This document shows positions 63,275-64,000 of a DNA stretch of 64,000 bases, one piece after another. The notes under the pieces were generated by a model. It saw only the letters and a program-made list of their open reading frames with translations. It was not told the origin of the DNA and did not search any database. Where the stretch lies: NCBI GenBank assembly GCA_022449765.1, contig JAKUPZ010000001.1:111628-175627 (forward strand). The letters are read 5' to 3'. Numbering within the stretch: the first letter of the stretch is position 1; each line of letters begins with the position of its first letter. The DNA comes from Dehalococcoidia bacterium (GTDB lineage Bacteria; Chloroflexota; Dehalococcoidia; Lucifugimonadales; Australimonadaceae). A program made the translations under genes and the position numbers.

Positions 63275-63610
63275 ATGTCAGTTCGTGCTATAGCTAAGCA
63301 AGTTGGAGTTTCGCCAAAGAAGGTACGCCCTTTGTTGCGTGCTATCCAAGGGCGACCCGTCCCAACTGTGCTTGATGAGTTAAAATTCCAGCCCGGTTCA
63401 ACAGCTGAAGAGGTTTCATCACTTCTTAAATCAGCTTCTGCAAATGCAGAAAATAATGATGGTTTAGATCCAACTCGGCTGATTGTTGTTTCTGCTTTTG
63501 CTAACCAGGCGGTTAAGATGAGGCGATTTAGAGCCCGTTCAAGGGGTCGTGTTGGTCGTGTAGAGCGGCAAGCAAGCCACATAACTATTGTTGTGGATGA
63601 GAAGGGGTAA
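63275..63610 (+). CDS. rplV: Ribosomal protein L22
   Basis: 50S tunnel protein. The 111 residues show SVRAIAKQVGVSPKKVRPLLRAIQGRPV and the C-terminal hairpin MRRFRARSRGRVGRVERQASHITIVV. It follows rpsS by 1 bp. Confidence 0.95.
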   Translation: MSVRAIAKQVGVSPKKVRPLLRAIQGRPVPTVLDELKFQPGSTAEEVSSLLKSASANAENNDGLDPTRLIVVSAFANQAVKMRRFRARSRGRVGRVERQASHITIVVDEKG

Positions 63611-63613
63611 GAA

Positions 63614-64000
63614 TTGGGACATAAAACGCATCCGGTTGGGTTTAGACTCGGGGTAATAAAAGATTGGCAATCGCGTTGGTTTGCAGGCAATCGGAAAGAT
63701 TATTCAGCGAATGTGATTGAAGATTGGCGTATTCGTGATGTGATTAAAACACGATATGCCGAGGCAGGTATATCTAAAATCGAGATTGAGCGTAGTGCGC
63801 AGGACGTTACAGTTAATGTCCATACTGCACGTCCTGGTATCGTTATCGGCAGAGGTGGTCAACGCGTAGACGAATTGCGCAAAGCTGTTGAAGGTGCATC
63901 TGGTGTCAATAGGGTTCGTTTGAATGTCTTAGAAATCAGACAACCCGAACTTGATGCACTGCTAGTTGCGCGTAACGTCGCAGAGCAACTTGAACGTCGG
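63614..64000 (+). CDS. rpsC: Ribosomal protein S3, C-terminus cut by window edge
   Basis: 30S mRNA-entry protein. The 129 visible residues begin GHKTHPVGFRLGVIKDWQSRWFAG and include the KH-domain loop GIVIGRGGQRVDELR. The start is TTG, with AAGGGG 7 nt upstream. The gene continues past base 64000. Confidence 0.95.
   Translation, partial: MGHKTHPVGFRLGVIKDWQSRWFAGNRKDYSANVIEDWRIRDVIKTRYAEAGISKIEIERSAQDVTVNVHTARPGIVIGRGGQRVDELRKAVEGASGVNRVRLNVLEIRQPELDALLVARNVAEQLERR

Noticed and set aside
1..64000. CRISPR arrays, insertion sequences, prophage or attachment sites
   Set aside because: No regularly spaced repeats, transposase, integrase or terminal inverted repeats were found. The only clear direct repeat is inside rplC.

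Overview
The window reads as a gene-dense, moderately AT-rich bacterial chromosome segment with housekeeping content, two tRNA genes, no insertion sequence, no CRISPR array and no stretch over 300 bases without a gene. The best guess for the host is a marine Chloroflexota (SAR202/Dehalococcoidia-like). This is inferred from the mix of divergent housekeeping proteins, NurA, SelB, an amidohydrolase-2 protein, a mitochondrial-type aconitase and 2-hydroxyacid enzymes. It is not proven by any marker here.

Layout. 1-9.9 kb: nadC (cut by the window edge), miaB, tRNA-Ser(GCU), a small GatC/AtzG-like protein with an amidase, tRNA-Ala(GGC), a NUDIX hydrolase, a methyltransferase, ruvA-ruvC-yebC, rimM-khpA-rpsP and mgtE. 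9.9-17.6 kb: thiL-tsaE-tsaB (t6A tRNA modification), ndk, rsfS, mnmA, rnhB, a FakB/FakA-like pair and rpmB. 17.6-26.5 kb, minus strand: argJ-argB-argD-argG, a DMT transporter, a beta-hydroxyacid dehydrogenase, argH, rpe and a SlyD-like lipoprotein. This provides most of an arginine pathway, with argC and argF absent. 26.5-37.6 kb: amidohydrolase, nurA, selB, aconitase, MFS transporter, gpmA, hemW and ychF.

37.7-45.2 kb, minus strand: an eleven-gene, almost fully overlapping operon for an Mrp/Mbh-type cation/proton antiporter complex. It encodes E, F, G, separate MbhD-like and MbhE-like pieces, B, C and three large NuoL/M/N-type ion-channel subunits, with an unknown 87-residue membrane protein between the last two. 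No hydrogenase or NADH-dehydrogenase peripheral subunits are present, so an ion antiporter is the likely function. The distal four genes are visibly richer in GC than the proximal seven. This is the most unusual region of the window.

45.3-56.8 kb: three unknown proteins around polA (whose proofreading residues are lost), then a D-2-hydroxyacid dehydrogenase, an acetyl-CoA synthetase, an Ldh-family oxidoreductase and an MFS transporter (a possible organic-acid utilisation group), then hisA-hisH and a PduO-type cobalamin adenosyltransferase. 56.9-64 kb: a fused str/S10 ribosomal operon, rpsL-rpsG-fusA-rpsJ-rplC-rplD-rplW-rplB-rpsS-rplV-rpsC, running off the right edge. It lacks tuf, and its L3 has an acidic, internally repeated tail.

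Starts were moved from the longest open frame where family N-termini or Shine-Dalgarno spacing pointed elsewhere; each entry says so. All family calls come from reading motifs. No database search was run.
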